In this document: positions 26,045-35,765 of the stretch, in pieces | Position numbering within the stretch: the stretch's first letter is position 1 | How the letters are laid out: each line of letters opens with the position of its first letter | DNA from: Pirellulales bacterium | GTDB taxonomy: Bacteria; Planctomycetota; Planctomycetia; Pirellulales; JAICIG01 | Direction: 5' to 3' | Assembly (NCBI GenBank): GCA_035533075.1 | Contig: DATLUO010000242.1 | Location: 1-54,661 of the forward strand | DNA: 54,661 nt | Notes under the pieces: generated by a model | What the model saw: only the letters and a program-made list of their open reading frames with translations | Databases searched by the model: none | Told to the model about the DNA's origin: nothing | Made by a program: the position numbers and the translations under genes

Positions 26045-27660
26045 AAATAGATCTGCGACCGAAACCAGAACAGGTTGTTGAACTTCGTCGTGCTGCCGGG
26101 CGTGAGCGCCACGGGTCGGTTGTACTCGCTGTATTGCCAGTCGACCGTGAGCTTCACGTAATGCACGAGATACCAGTTGAAGCCGATATCGGTCACGTTG
26201 GCGTTGTTGGCCGAGGTGGCGGTGGCCAGCCCCGACGAGAGCACATCGCCGCCGAGGTGCATGTTGGCGAAACGGCCGAACAGCTCGATCGCCCCGAAGC
26301 CGCGCCGGGGATTGTCGCCCCGCGTGTCGCCGATTTCGCCCAACGGGTTGCGCGGCTGGAGCAAGTAGCCGCGGCGCGTGATCTCCTCGCCGGTAAGAAA
26401 ATAGAACAGCGAGACCTCGTAGCCGCTCAACGGCACGCGCGTGCGCACCGGAGTGGTGGGGCTGGTCGAGTAATCCTGGAAGCCGCCTTGGTAGCCCGAC
26501 ATGATGCCCAGGCTCTTGTAGTAGTAGGTCACGTCGGCCCCCCATTGCATCCGAAGTCCGTTTTCGAGGTCGTTGGGATTGAAGGTCAGGAAGGCGGGCG
26601 AGACGGTCGCCGCCTGATCCAGTCGGCTTTGATCGTTGGCGGTCCGCAACGTCGCCGGCTGCAGCGGGTTGTGCTCTTGGCCGAAGTTGAACGAACCGCC
26701 CAAGTTGAGCTGTTGCAGGGCCTCGACCTTGGTCTTCAAAAACGGCCGGCTGCTGAAATAGGTATAAAGATCCTTGCCGTTGTTGAAGTCCTGAAACGAG
26801 CGCCGCTGGCCGTTGAAGACGCCGACGGCGTAGCGCAGCCGGTTCTCCAAAACATCGCCGTGGACCATCATTCCGAGTTGGCGATTGCCCGCCATGTTGC
26901 CGATGAAGACCGAACGCTCGGGAGCAATGAGATTGCTCTCCGACATCTCGCTGTATTCATAGGTGTAGGGCGTCTTCATGCGCCCCACGCGGACCTCCAA
27001 CTTTCTCCGGTCGAGCCGCTCGCCGGACATGGGACGCCCTTCGAAGTTGAAGTCGGCGAACGCATCCAAGACGTCGAGCGAGCCGTAGCCCTTGTTGATG
27101 ACGGTGTAGTAGCTGGCATACTGAGAAACGTAGCCCTCGAAATACCAGCGTTGCCGAGGAATCACGAAGTTATCGACCAAGGGGTTGCCGGTCGGGTTGA
27201 AGACCCTCAGGTCCAACTGCGTCAGGTCGTGGAACGCCAATTCGAAGAAACCGTCGTCGCTCTTCCACGTCAACCCGCGGCCGAAACTGGTGCCGACTTT
27301 CCGTCGTATCGGTGGCATGTCGGCGCGATAGGGTTCCCGCACGTCCTCGGAAGCACCCCAGTCGGCGCCGCTTGGCGGTCCGCGAGGCGGCCGAAGGTCG
27401 CCCTGCCCGGACACCGTGCCGCCCAAAGGCCCGAGTTGCGGAAAGACAAACGTGGGCTGCGAAAGGGCGTCGCCCGGCCCGCTCGGCGGCGCGTCGAATT
27501 GATCGGTGATTTGCCCGATCGTCAGGGGCGTTCTTGCAATCGTCGCCGGCGATTGTGCCAGCGCATCGCAGCCACGGGCGGCGACGGCCAACCAGACCGC
27601 GAGCACGCGCAGCAAGACCAACTCGCGGCAGCGGAGACTCCCCCCGGTATCGTCCGGCAT
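26041..27660 (-). CDS. OprP-like outer-membrane porin, paralogue D
   Basis: A 539-residue porin in the same subfamily as porins A and E. The signal peptide is near residues 10-35 (cleavage after DALA). The exported N-terminal linker has TFVFPQLGPLGG, the same motif type as in A and E. Barrel landmarks include PRQRWYFEGYVS, YTVINKGYGSLDVLDAFAD, NLIAPERSVFIGN and FYFLTGEEITRRG. It ends in Gln-Ile-Tyr-Phe. Its stop codon overlaps that of porin C on the other strand. It is downstream of the kinase at 27836 on the same strand (gap 175 bp) and may be read from the same transcript. Confidence 0.87.
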   Translation of the reverse strand: MPDDTGGSLRCRELVLLRVLAVWLAVAARGCDALAQSPATIARTPLTIGQITDQFDAPPSGPGDALSQPTFVFPQLGPLGGTVSGQGDLRPPRGPPSGADWGASEDVREPYRADMPPIRRKVGTSFGRGLTWKSDDGFFELAFHDLTQLDLRVFNPTGNPLVDNFVIPRQRWYFEGYVSQYASYYTVINKGYGSLDVLDAFADFNFEGRPMSGERLDRRKLEVRVGRMKTPYTYEYSEMSESNLIAPERSVFIGNMAGNRQLGMMVHGDVLENRLRYAVGVFNGQRRSFQDFNNGKDLYTYFSSRPFLKTKVEALQQLNLGGSFNFGQEHNPLQPATLRTANDQSRLDQAATVSPAFLTFNPNDLENGLRMQWGADVTYYYKSLGIMSGYQGGFQDYSTSPTTPVRTRVPLSGYEVSLFYFLTGEEITRRGYLLQPRNPLGEIGDTRGDNPRRGFGAIELFGRFANMHLGGDVLSSGLATATSANNANVTDIGFNWYLVHYVKLTVDWQYSEYNRPVALTPGSTTKFNNLFWFRSQIYF

Positions 27661-27835
27661 CTCATCGGCACTTGTTCATGGCGAAAATAGAGAGGTTTTG
27701 ACGGCAAAACGGCATGGCGGGAATGGAGTTGCATTGGCAGCGGCTCGTTGACAAGCGGAAACCATGAAGAGCCCGCCGCGCCTACCGTCATCATCGGCAC
27801 AGTCGATGAACTTCTTATTCCCGCCACAACCGGCT

Positions 27836-29035
27836 TCATCCGGTGGACATGGAAACGACTTGTTTATCGGCAAAGTCCGCCTCTCCCTCCGGCGGCGGTT
27901 CGTTGGTGGCCGCACCGAGCTTGACCGGCAGAGACACGGTGAACTCGCTCCCCGCTCCCGGCCCTGCGCTGTTGGCCTCGATTCTGCCGCCGTGCAGCTC
28001 GGTCAGCCGTTTCGCCAGCGCCAGACCCAGGCCCAGGCCGCCCTGCGAACGTTGCGGCGCCCCGTCGACCTGAGTGAAGATGTCGAAGATGTGCGGCAAC
28101 ATGTCATGGGGAATGCCGAGGCCCGTGTCCTTGACCGTCACCACGGCCTCGCCGTCGAGTTGCTCGGCCGTCAGCCAGATGCGGCCTCCCGGCCCGGTGT
28201 ACTTCGCGGCGTTGTTCAGCAGATTCGACAAAACCTGCGTGAGCCGCAACGGATCGACTTCCAGGTACACCGGCTGCGTGGGCAACTTCACGTCGAGTAC
28301 ATGGCCCATCCGATCGATGAGCGGACGGCTGGCTTCGACGGCGTCGTTGCACATCACCGCCAACTCGGTCCGCCGCTTTTGCAGTTCGACTTTGCCATTC
28401 GAAATCCGGGCGATGTCGAGCAGGTCATCCACCAGTCGCACCATGTTGGTGATCTGCCTCTCAAGGATCGTATGCGCTTCGTCGGCGATCTGCTTGTCGG
28501 TCCCCGACTGTCGGAGAAGTTGCAGGGCACCGTGGCCGGCGCTTAGCGGGTTGCGCAGCTCATGCGCCACGATAGCCAAGAAGGCGTCTTTTTGCCGGTC
28601 CGCCTCCCGGAGCGTTTTTTCCGCCTTCTTCCGCCTGAGAATCTCTTCCCGCAGTCGCTTTTGCTTGGCGACACCATATCGCCAATTGGCCTCGGCGCGA
28701 TTTCGGGCCACGCGCAGCGCTTCTCCGACGCCGACGATAATGAAACACGTAACCAGGTACAGGCCGAGACGCTCGGTGTCCTGAACGGCCCAAGCGCCGC
28801 GGGGCTCGATGAACAGGTAGTTGCACGCCAAGTAGCCAAGAACCGTGGCGAGCAGGGCGGGCCGCCAGCCCGCATAGGCGGTCGTGGCGGCGACCGCCGC
28901 GTAAAGCGTCACGAGATGCACCGTGTCGCCCACCCACGGATCGACCACCCAGCGGATGAGCACCGCCACCGCCGTGGTGGAAATGGCAATGAAACAGCCC
29001 CTGAGGCCCATCAATTTCCCAAACCGGACCGCCAT
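27836..29035 (-). CDS. sensor histidine kinase with DUF4118 (KdpD-type) membrane domain
   Basis: A 399-residue kinase. Residues about 15-110 form three to four closely spaced TM helices of the DUF4118 kind (IAISTTAVAVLIRWVV, LYAAVAATTAYAGWRPALLA, YLVTCFIIVGVGEAL). A coiled-coil linker leads to HisKA with His158 (IVAHELRNPLSAG). The HATPase domain has VLSNLLNNAAKYT, VKDTGLGIP and GGLGLGLALAKRL. ATG 29035 is chosen because AAAGGAG lies 9 bp upstream; ATG 29041 is only 3 bp from it. No response regulator follows. It lies downstream of a STAS protein and a small hydrophobic protein on the same strand, which may feed signals into it. Confidence 0.88.
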   Translation of the reverse strand: MAVRFGKLMGLRGCFIAISTTAVAVLIRWVVDPWVGDTVHLVTLYAAVAATTAYAGWRPALLATVLGYLACNYLFIEPRGAWAVQDTERLGLYLVTCFIIVGVGEALRVARNRAEANWRYGVAKQKRLREEILRRKKAEKTLREADRQKDAFLAIVAHELRNPLSAGHGALQLLRQSGTDKQIADEAHTILERQITNMVRLVDDLLDIARISNGKVELQKRRTELAVMCNDAVEASRPLIDRMGHVLDVKLPTQPVYLEVDPLRLTQVLSNLLNNAAKYTGPGGRIWLTAEQLDGEAVVTVKDTGLGIPHDMLPHIFDIFTQVDGAPQRSQGGLGLGLALAKRLTELHGGRIEANSAGPGAGSEFTVSLPVKLGAATNEPPPEGEADFADKQVVSMSTG

Positions 29036-29248
29036 GGTCATCCGCTCCTTTGCAGATCGTGTTTCCGTCAAATCCAAGGCACCGCCGGCAAGTGGGGCGT
29101 CTGGCCCACACGCGACTTCCTTGTTTAGCATGCCCGCGGCGGACAGGTAAAGCAACTCGCGCGCGAGGTCTCTTACAAAGCCGTTAGGTTCCGCGACGTC
29201 GGACGCAGTGGCCGCGCGCACGAGCTGAGCGCCGTGCCCGGTTGGCTA

Positions 29249-29386
29249 TCAGACAATCGTGTCGGCGTCGGCCGTGAGCAAACCTGCCAACAGCGCTAGG
29301 ACGAGGACGATCAAAACCTTCGGCAGGCCGAAGGAAATCAGCGCGGTGGCAACCGCCGCGGCGCCGTGAGCGATGAAATTCAACAT
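29249..29386 (-). CDS. 45-residue hydrophobic membrane protein
   Basis: A small gene: ATG 29384-29386, stop TGA 29249-29251. The product begins MLNFIAHGAAAVATALISFG and then has a strong hydrophobic helix (VLIVLVLALLAGLLTA) before a short acidic end. GGAAAGGAA lies about 8 bp before the ATG, a good ribosome binding site. It falls between the STAS gene (40 bp upstream) and the kinase (213 bp downstream). It is probably a single-pass inner-membrane protein. I know no family for it. A role as a small regulator of the kinase is inference from position only. Confidence 0.6.
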   Translation of the reverse strand: MLNFIAHGAAAVATALISFGLPKVLIVLVLALLAGLLTADADTIV

Positions 29387-29425
29387 GATTGATTTCCTTT
29401 CCGAACTCGCGGAGGGTTGCCCCCG

Positions 29426-29776
29426 TCATCTCCACGCGGTGTGGGTAAAAGCAAACCACGGGCCCTCGCGCCTTGAATCCGACGGCGAGCTCCGACCCGC
29501 CGGCTGTGCAGCGTGCGACGCGATCGACGAGCGCCCAAACCGGCGATCGCCTTCGACGACCATGAGGCCGTCTCGGCGCATCAAATCGAGCAGATCCTCG
29601 CCCTCGGGGCTGGCCGACATCAGGTCCGTGAGGTCAACGCACAGCGGTCGCCCGCCGCCGATCGCTTGCAGAATGCCGCAGCATCTATCCAGTTCGTCCA
29701 CGTCCGGCCCGCTCAACACGCCCTCGAGCTTCAGCGTGGTGCCCACCGCGCCACTGATCACCGTCATTTTGAGCAT
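29426..29776 (-). CDS. STAS-domain protein (anti-sigma-antagonist-like)
   Basis: A 116-residue protein whose first 80 residues read as a STAS fold: TVISGAVGTTLKLEGVLSG, then CVDLTDLMSASPEGEDLLDL, where the Ser-rich turn is in the place of the phosphorylated Ser of SpoIIAA-like proteins. A basic tail of about 35 residues follows. GAAGG lies about 9-10 bp before the ATG. Known STAS proteins bind anti-sigma kinases or transporters. Here the next genes on the strand are a small membrane protein and a histidine kinase, so a partner-switch input to that kinase is possible but unproven. Confidence 0.7.
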   Translation of the reverse strand: MLKMTVISGAVGTTLKLEGVLSGPDVDELDRCCGILQAIGGGRPLCVDLTDLMSASPEGEDLLDLMRRDGLMVVEGDRRFGRSSIASHAAQPAGRSSPSDSRREGPWFAFTHTAWR

Positions 29777-29955
29777 CTGCTTTCACCTTCGTTCGGCCGC
29801 GGCCGACAAGCGCCTCTCCGCTTGTCCCCTTGCCCTGAGGCGCGCTTTGTCATGGCGCCGGACCCGCAATTGATCTATTGGCATTCTAGCCGGCGGCCGT
29901 GGCAGGGCAGCGCCCGGCAGGTTTACATCTTTGCAAGGCCGGGCCGGCCACTCGG

Positions 29956-31731
29956 CTAGAAATAAATCTGCGAGCGGAACCAAAACAGGTTGTTGAAGCT
30001 CGTGGTGCCGGTCGTCGTGAGCGCCACGGGCCGGTTGTAGGCGCCGTACTGCCAATCGAGCGTGAGCTTGACGTAGGCGTTCAGATACCAGTTCACGCCC
30101 ACGTCGGTCACGTTGGCGTTGTTGGCCGAGGTGCTGGTCGCCAGGCCGGAGGTGAGCACATCCGCGCCCATGTGCAGGTTGGCGAAGCGGCTGAAAAGCT
30201 CGATGGCCCCGATGCGCCGCGTGGGGTTCTCGCCCCGCACGCCATCCACACGCCCCAAGGGTCGGCGCGGCTCGAGCAACCGCGGCGAGATCTCTTCGCC
30301 GGTGAGAAAGTAAAACAGCGTCACCTGGTAGCCGCTCATGGGCACGCGCGTTCGCAACGGCGTGGCGGCGCTGGTCGAATAATCCTGAAAGCCGCCCTGG
30401 TAGCCCGACAAGATGCCCAGGCTCCGGTAGTAATAGGCCACATCGGCCGACCACTGCATCCGCGGGCCGTTCTCGATGTCGCCCGGATTGAACGTCAAAA
30501 AGCCGGGCGAGACGCTGCCCACGGCTGTGGAAGAATTGACCTGGTTGGCGGTCCGCAAGGCGTTGGGCGAAAGCGAATTGTGTTCGCGGCCGAAGTTGAA
30601 GGAGCCGCCCAGATTGAGCTGCCGCAAGGCTTCCATTCCGGTCAGCAGAAACGGCGTGCTGTTGAAAAACGTGTACAGGTCTTTGCCGTTGTTGAAGTCC
30701 TGAAACGAGTTTCGCTGGCCGTTGAACACGCCCACGGCGTATTCCAAGCGTTGCTCCAGCAGGCGGCCGTGGGCCATGGCGCCCAACTGGCGGTCGCCCG
30801 ACAGATTGGCGACGAACACCGAGCGTTCCGGCGCGATCAGGTCGTTTTCGGCCATTTTGACATATTCATAGGTGTAGGGCGTTTTCATCCGGCCCACGCG
30901 CACTTCGAGTGCTTCGCGATCGGCGTCCCGCTCGTTGGTGGCGTTGCCCGCCAGGCTGAAGTCGGCGAACGCGTCCAGCACATCGAGCGGGCCGTAGTCG
31001 CGGTTGATGACGGTGTAATACCTGACGTAATTGGAGACGTGGCCGGTGAAGTACCAGCGTTGGCGAGGCAGGACGAAGCTGTCGACCAACGGATCACCGG
31101 TGGGCTGAAACACGCGCAGGTCGAACTGCGTCAGGTTGTGAAACGTCAACTGAAAGTAGTTGTCGTTGCTGCGCCAGGTGAGTCCGTCGGCGAAGTAGGT
31201 GCTGATCTTCCTTTTCTGGGGCGGCATGTCGGGGCGATAGAGTTCTTCCGGCCCCCCGTCCGCGAAGCCGCGTTCGCCGCTGCCGCCGACGGTGCCCAGG
31301 TTTTCGCCGGGCGGGGTGGGGAGGACCGAATATCGGCTATCCGAACGCGCGTCGCTCGTGGCCCTGTGGTTCCCGCCTCTCAGCGGCGCCACCGTGCCCA
31401 GCGCGGAACCGCTCGCCGCGGGCGGCGGCGACAGATAGGCCCGCGTGCTGAGTTGAAAGTCGTCGGGCGACTCCTCGGCGAATTGCGGATCGCCGAACGG
31501 CCGCAGTTGCGGGAAGGCAAAAGTCCGCTCCGCGGCGGCCGAGATGTCTGGCCGGCCGAATTCGCCGGCCAGTCCGGCGGTCGCCCCGGCCGAGGTTCGG
31601 GCGTAACGCGTCGGCGATTGCGCCCAACTGTGCGTACCGCCCGCCGCCGCCAACGCCAACAGGCCGCTGAGCAGTGCTCCGACGCGACGTGGCAGGTTCC
31701 GCGCGGGAGCGTCTTGCATTTCAATAGCCAT
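29956..31731 (-). CDS. OprP-like outer-membrane porin, paralogue E
   Basis: A 591-residue porin of the A/D/E subfamily. The signal peptide lies in residues 15-37 (LLSGLLALAAAGG, cleavage near SWAQ). A long Pro/Ser/Arg-rich exported linker contains TFAFPQLRPFGD. Barrel motifs PRQRWYFTGHVS, YTVINRDYGPLDVLDAFAD, NDLIAPERSVFVAN and FYFLTGEEISPR are shared with A and D. It ends Gln-Ile-Tyr-Phe. The first Met (31731) lacks a Shine-Dalgarno; Met5 at 31719 has GGATGG 7 bp before it and may be the true start. The STAS gene begins 180 bp downstream on the same strand. Confidence 0.87.
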   Translation of the reverse strand: MAIEMQDAPARNLPRRVGALLSGLLALAAAGGTHSWAQSPTRYARTSAGATAGLAGEFGRPDISAAAERTFAFPQLRPFGDPQFAEESPDDFQLSTRAYLSPPPAASGSALGTVAPLRGGNHRATSDARSDSRYSVLPTPPGENLGTVGGSGERGFADGGPEELYRPDMPPQKRKISTYFADGLTWRSNDNYFQLTFHNLTQFDLRVFQPTGDPLVDSFVLPRQRWYFTGHVSNYVRYYTVINRDYGPLDVLDAFADFSLAGNATNERDADREALEVRVGRMKTPYTYEYVKMAENDLIAPERSVFVANLSGDRQLGAMAHGRLLEQRLEYAVGVFNGQRNSFQDFNNGKDLYTFFNSTPFLLTGMEALRQLNLGGSFNFGREHNSLSPNALRTANQVNSSTAVGSVSPGFLTFNPGDIENGPRMQWSADVAYYYRSLGILSGYQGGFQDYSTSAATPLRTRVPMSGYQVTLFYFLTGEEISPRLLEPRRPLGRVDGVRGENPTRRIGAIELFSRFANLHMGADVLTSGLATSTSANNANVTDVGVNWYLNAYVKLTLDWQYGAYNRPVALTTTGTTSFNNLFWFRSQIYF

Positions 31732-32020
31732 CCGGACGGCGATCGGCTTGAGTTAAGCGGCGCGGCAAAGCCGCCTAGCGTCATAATCGGCACATTTGGC
31801 CTTGTCGAGCAAAACGCGCGATTTTGCTGATTGTGACGGCGGAGGCGGCCGATACCAACAGGAAGGGTGAGCCCGCTTTGATTTTCATCAACGGCCCACT
31901 GGCCGGAGGGAAGCCAATACCACCAGTGACCCTTGTAGAACTTGCCGTGTGCGGTTTCGCACGGCGACAGTCCGCATTCGCGCGCCTTTCCGGCACACCT
32001 GCCGCGACCTCATGGACGCA

Positions 32021-32299
32021 CTATGATTTCTTCTCAGGCTTGGCCGCCGGCAGCTTATCGCGCCAACGGGCGGCGGCGTCTTTCTTGCCAGGCCTCGTAG
32101 AGCCGCACGAGTCGTTCGAGCGCACCACGTTCTGGCCCGATTCGACGCGCTCGCCGCCGGTCTGCTGCTGAAAGGTGTTCCAGGCCGACGGCGGCAGGGG
32201 AGCGACCCAAAAAACGATGTCTTCGAATTCGATGGTCCCCGTCGCTCGCCATGTTGCGGCCAACTGCGTCGGAGCGCGGGGGATCGACTCATCTCTCAT
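32021..32299 (-). pseudogene. decayed C-terminus of a TPR-containing (kinase-type) protein
   Basis: Two minus-strand frames carry parts of one ending. One frame reads ERLVRLYEAW (around 32085-32118). The other reads on as GKKDAAARWRDKLPAAK to a stop at 32021. Joined, they give LYEAWGKKDAAARWRDKLP, a phrase I know from the ends of planctomycete serine/threonine kinases with TPRs. An upstream part contains PPSAWNTFQQQ, also typical of that region. A shift of +1 or -2 near 32085 separates the frames, and the TPR and kinase domains are missing. The family attribution is from memory. Confidence 0.45.
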
Positions 32300-32315
32300 C
32301 CCTCATCTCTCATCC
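32288..32315 (+). repeat. 14-bp tandem repeat, two units
   Basis: CTCATCTCTCATCC is present twice without a gap, each unit being itself made of related 7-mers. It has no evident function. Confidence 0.7.
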
Positions 32316-32821
32316 CTCGACCGCGAATCCCTCCTACGGAACTACGAGATGATGAAATCCCTCGGGTTTTTCCCGTTCGTGCAAATTTGCACGGACGAGG
32401 AGCGGCGCAGCAAGCTTCGCACGGTCCGCTCCGCAGAAGGACGTTTCCTGCGCGCCTTTGACAACCACGGATGACTCGGATGGGCACGGATTTGGTCGGG
32501 AAGCCGCACGGCGACGATGCTTGGTTTGGCGTGCCGCTCGTTAGAGCGCGAACGTCGGTAACCGCCGGGCGAGCCGGCGGCATGGCGTCCGACGTCTTCG
32601 CAGCCTTTGCGCTGGTACAAGTCGGCGTCCATTTTTTCCCGTACGGCCGCAAACGGCTGGCCCCGACCAGCTTAGATGGCCCAGGCGGCGCGCTTGATTT
32701 TTATTTTTCACAAGCAAATCAGCCCTCCAACCCCCAACCCCAACCACCACCTTTCTTGCCGTTGCGATACAATAAAACGGCGAAACCTTGCCTGTTCGAA
32801 GCCAACTTGCACCGTCGAAGA

Positions 32822-35623
32822 ATGGACGCAACACCAACCCTGCCCGATAGTTTGAGCCTGGCCTTCGTCGAGGGACTCTACGACGATTACCTGCGCGACC
32901 CGCAATCGGTCGATGCCCAGTGGCGGGCCTATTTCGACGCCCTGGGCCGGCCCTCGAACGGCCGCGCCGGACATCGCTGGAAGTCGCGGCCGACGTTTCG
33001 CCCGGCCAGCCTGTTCAACCCGCGCCCCGGCGGCGACGGCGCGGCGGCCATGCCGGTCGCCCAGGTCGCCAATCTGCAAGATCGCGTCGACCAGTTGATC
33101 CGGGCCTACCGCGTGCGCGGGCATCGGGCCGCCCAGATCAACCCGCTCAACCTGCCGCGGCCCCATCAGCCCGAACTCGATCTCGAATTCTATCATTTCA
33201 CCGACGCCGACCTGGCGCGCCAGTTTTCGATCGACACCATTCCGGGCGGCGATACGCTGAGCCTGGCCGACATCGTCGAGCACCTCCGCAACACCTATTG
33301 CCGCTCGATCGGCGTGCAGTTCATGCACATCGACGATTTGAGCGTCCGCCATTGGCTGCAAGACCGCATGGAGGCCAGCGAGAACCGCTCGCAGCTCACG
33401 CGCCAGGAGCAGTTGCGCATTCTCACGCGGCTGACCAACGCCCACCTCTTCGAGGAGTTCATCCAAAAGAAATACGTCGGGGCAAAAAGTTTTTCGCTGG
33501 AAGGGGCCGAGAGCCTGATTCCGCTTTTGGATCTGGCGATCGAAGAGGCCGGCGAACAGGGCGTCGACGAGATTGTGCTGGCCATGGCCCACCGCGGGCG
33601 GCTGAACGTGCTGGCCAACATCATGGGCAAGTCGCCGCAACTCATCTTCCGCGAGTTCGAAGATCGCGAGCCGGAGCTGCATCTTGGCCGCGGCGACGTG
33701 AAATATCACCTCGGCTACAGCACCGATTGGCAGACCGACACCGGCCACCAGGTCCATCTCTCGCTGTGCTTCAACCCCAGCCACTTGGAATTCGTCAACC
33801 CGGTGGCCGTCGGCCGCATGCGGGCCAAGCAAGACCGCGTCGACGATGCCGAACGGCGGCACGGCATGGTGCTGTTGATTCACGGCGATGCGGCGTTCGC
33901 GGGCGAAGGCGTGGTGCAAGAGACGCTCATGCTCAGCCAGTTGCCCGGCTATGCGGTGGGCGGCACGATCCACGTGGTGGTCAACAACCAGATCGGCTTC
34001 ACGGCCACGCCCGCCGAGCTGCACTCCAGCGTCTACGCCACCGACGTGGCGAAGATGCTGCAAATCCCCATCTTCCACGTCAACGGCGAGAACCCCGAAG
34101 CCGCGGCCCAGGTGGTGCGGCTGGCGCTCGACTTCCGCCGCGAGTTTCAGCGCGACGTGGTGATTGACATGTACTGTTATCGCCGCCGCGGGCACAACGA
34201 GGGCGACGAGCCGTCGTTCACGCAGCCGATGCTTTACCAAGCGATCGACGACCGCATGAGCGTTCACGAGGCGTATCTCGAGCAGCTCCTGATGCTGGGC
34301 GGCGTCACCTGTGAGGAAGCCGAGAAGATCGTGGCCATGCGCCGCGAGCAGCTCGAACAAGAACTGTCGGCCGCGCGGCGTGACGATTTCAAGGGGCAGG
34401 GGGAAATGCTCTCCGGCGTGTGGGCGGGTTACCTCGGCGGAGCGGAGCCGCCGCCGATCGCCACCGGCGTCGAACGTCCGCGGTTGGCGGGCCTGCTCGA
34501 AACACTTTCGCGGGTGCCGGCCGACTTTCATCCGCACCCCAAGCTGAAACGCTTCATGGAAGCCCGGCTGGAGATGGCACAGGGCGGCAAGCCGCTCGAT
34601 TGGTCGACGGCCGAGGCCTTGGCGCTGGCCAGCCTGGCGACGGAAGGGATGCGTATTCGCATGAGCGGCCAGGACACGGCCCGCGGCACCTTCAGCCAGC
34701 GGCACGCCGTGCTGCACGATTATGAAACCGGCGACACCTATATGCCGCTGGCCCATATCTCGCCCGATCAGGCGCCGGTCGAGATCTACAACAGTCCGCT
34801 GTCGGAGACGGGCGTATTGGGTTTTGAGTACGGCTACAGTCTCGATTGTCCGGCGGGACTGGTGCTGTGGGAGGCCCAGTTCGGCGATTTCTGCAACGCG
34901 GCCCAGGTGATCATCGACCAGTTCCTCACCAGTGCCGAGGAAAAGTGGCGGCGGCTGAGCGGACTGGTGCTATTGTTGCCGCACGGCTTCGAAGGCATGG
35001 GGCCGGAGCACTCGCACGCCCGGCTGGAACGGTTTTTGACGGCGGGCGCCGACGACAACATTCAGGTGGTCAACCTGACGACGCCGGCCCAGTATTTTCA
35101 CTGCTTGCGGAGGCAGGTGTTGCGGCGCTGGCGCAAGCCGCTGATCATGATGACGCCCAAGAGCCTGTTGCGTCATCCGCAGTGCGTCTCCCCGCTCGAC
35201 CACTGCGCGGAGGGCGGGTTCCAACGTGTGATTGCCGAGAAGCCGCCGGAGGGGCAACACGTGGACCGCATCTTGCTCTGTTCGGGCAAGATCTATTACG
35301 ACCTGCTGGCCGAGCGCGAGCGGTTGGGGCGCGGCGACGTGGCCATCGTGCGGATCGAGCAGCTTTATCCGCTGCCGCTCGACGACCTACGGGCGGCCTT
35401 GGCGGTCTATGCTGACGGCACGCCGGTCTTGTGGGTGCAAGAAGAGCCCGAGAACATGGGAGCGTGGCGGTTCTTGCGGGTGCAGTTGGGCGAGCGGCTA
35501 TTTGAGCGGTTTCCGTTTTCCGGCGTCACGCGTCCCGCGGCGGCGAGTCCCGCCACCGGCTCGCACAGCAGCCACAAGCTGGAGCAGCAGATTTTGCTGG
35601 CCAAGACGTTCGGAGGGAACTAA
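32822..35623 (+). CDS. sucA: 2-oxoglutarate dehydrogenase E1 component
   Basis: Thiamine-diphosphate decarboxylase of the TCA cycle that converts 2-oxoglutarate and passes the succinyl group to the lipoyl arm of E2. The 933-residue length equals that of classical SucA. The N-terminal E2-binding helix reads [19 protein letters not shown]. The catalytic core has [16 protein letters not shown], the ThDP/Mg motif [13 protein letters not shown] through NNQIGFT, and [19 protein letters not shown]. The C-terminal transketolase-like part has [13 protein letters not shown] and [23 protein letters not shown] 32822 is chosen because it is directly followed by the conserved N-terminal helix, though the Shine-Dalgarno is weak. 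E2 lies 1 kb downstream, after an inserted toxin-antitoxin pair. No E3 gene is in the window. Confidence 0.97.
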   Translation: MDATPTLPDSLSLAFVEGLYDDYLRDPQSVDAQWRAYFDALGRPSNGRAGHRWKSRPTFRPASLFNPRPGGDGAAAMPVAQVANLQDRVDQLIRAYRVRGHRAAQINPLNLPRPHQPELDLEFYHFTDADLARQFSIDTIPGGDTLSLADIVEHLRNTYCRSIGVQFMHIDDLSVRHWLQDRMEASENRSQLTRQEQLRILTRLTNAHLFEEFIQKKYVGAKSFSLEGAESLIPLLDLAIEEAGEQGVDEIVLAMAHRGRLNVLANIMGKSPQLIFREFEDREPELHLGRGDVKYHLGYSTDWQTDTGHQVHLSLCFNPSHLEFVNPVAVGRMRAKQDRVDDAERRHGMVLLIHGDAAFAGEGVVQETLMLSQLPGYAVGGTIHVVVNNQIGFTATPAELHSSVYATDVAKMLQIPIFHVNGENPEAAAQVVRLALDFRREFQRDVVIDMYCYRRRGHNEGDEPSFTQPMLYQAIDDRMSVHEAYLEQLLMLGGVTCEEAEKIVAMRREQLEQELSAARRDDFKGQGEMLSGVWAGYLGGAEPPPIATGVERPRLAGLLETLSRVPADFHPHPKLKRFMEARLEMAQGGKPLDWSTAEALALASLATEGMRIRMSGQDTARGTFSQRHAVLHDYETGDTYMPLAHISPDQAPVEIYNSPLSETGVLGFEYGYSLDCPAGLVLWEAQFGDFCNAAQVIIDQFLTSAEEKWRRLSGLVLLLPHGFEGMGPEHSHARLERFLTAGADDNIQVVNLTTPAQYFHCLRRQVLRRWRKPLIMMTPKSLLRHPQCVSPLDHCAEGGFQRVIAEKPPEGQHVDRILLCSGKIYYDLLAERERLGRGDVAIVRIEQLYPLPLDDLRAALAVYADGTPVLWVQEEPENMGAWRFLRVQLGERLFERFPFSGVTRPAAASPATGSHSSHKLEQQILLAKTFGGN

Positions 35624-35640
35624 ACCGGGCGGGGAAAGGC

Positions 35641-35679
35641 GTAGGGTGGGACCAGCGAGCTTGCGAGCGCCGGCCCACC
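35641..35679 (+). repeat. 39-bp dispersed palindromic repeat, copy 1
   Basis: The sequence begins GTAGGGTGGGACCAGCGAGC and ends GAGCGCCGGCCCACC. It is partly self-complementary (GGTGGG...CCCACC; GCGAGCTTGCGAGC). It lies 17 bp after the sucA stop. Other copies are at 43646, 47314 and 48162/48219. Confidence 0.85.
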
Positions 35680-35765
35680 GATTGCGGCGTTTGATCGACC
35701 GATCGACTTGCGCGTGGTACAAGTAGAGTTTGGTGGGCCAATGTTTTCGGCAATGCGAGGTGCTT

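Larger units (their letters stand above)
31732..32821. other. 1.1-kb gap with gene remnants before sucA
   Basis: No intact gene is supported. The stretch holds the decayed TPR-type gene end at 32021-32299, a 14-bp tandem repeat at 32288-32315, and CCACGGATGACTCGG (near 32466), a phrase resembling a dispersed repeat. The promoter of sucA should lie in the last few hundred bases; CGATACAATAAAACGG (near 32764) is the most AT-rich spot but has no clear -35 box. Confidence 0.5.

Noticed and set aside
29042..29221. N-terminal extension of the DUF4118 kinase by 60 residues
   Set aside because: AAAGGAG directly before 29041/29035 fixes a start there. The extension has no recognised features, although it is not impossible.
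31824..32171. Plus-strand 115-residue frame upstream of sucA
   Set aside because: No signal, motif or composition supports it, and it overlaps a better-supported minus-strand remnant.
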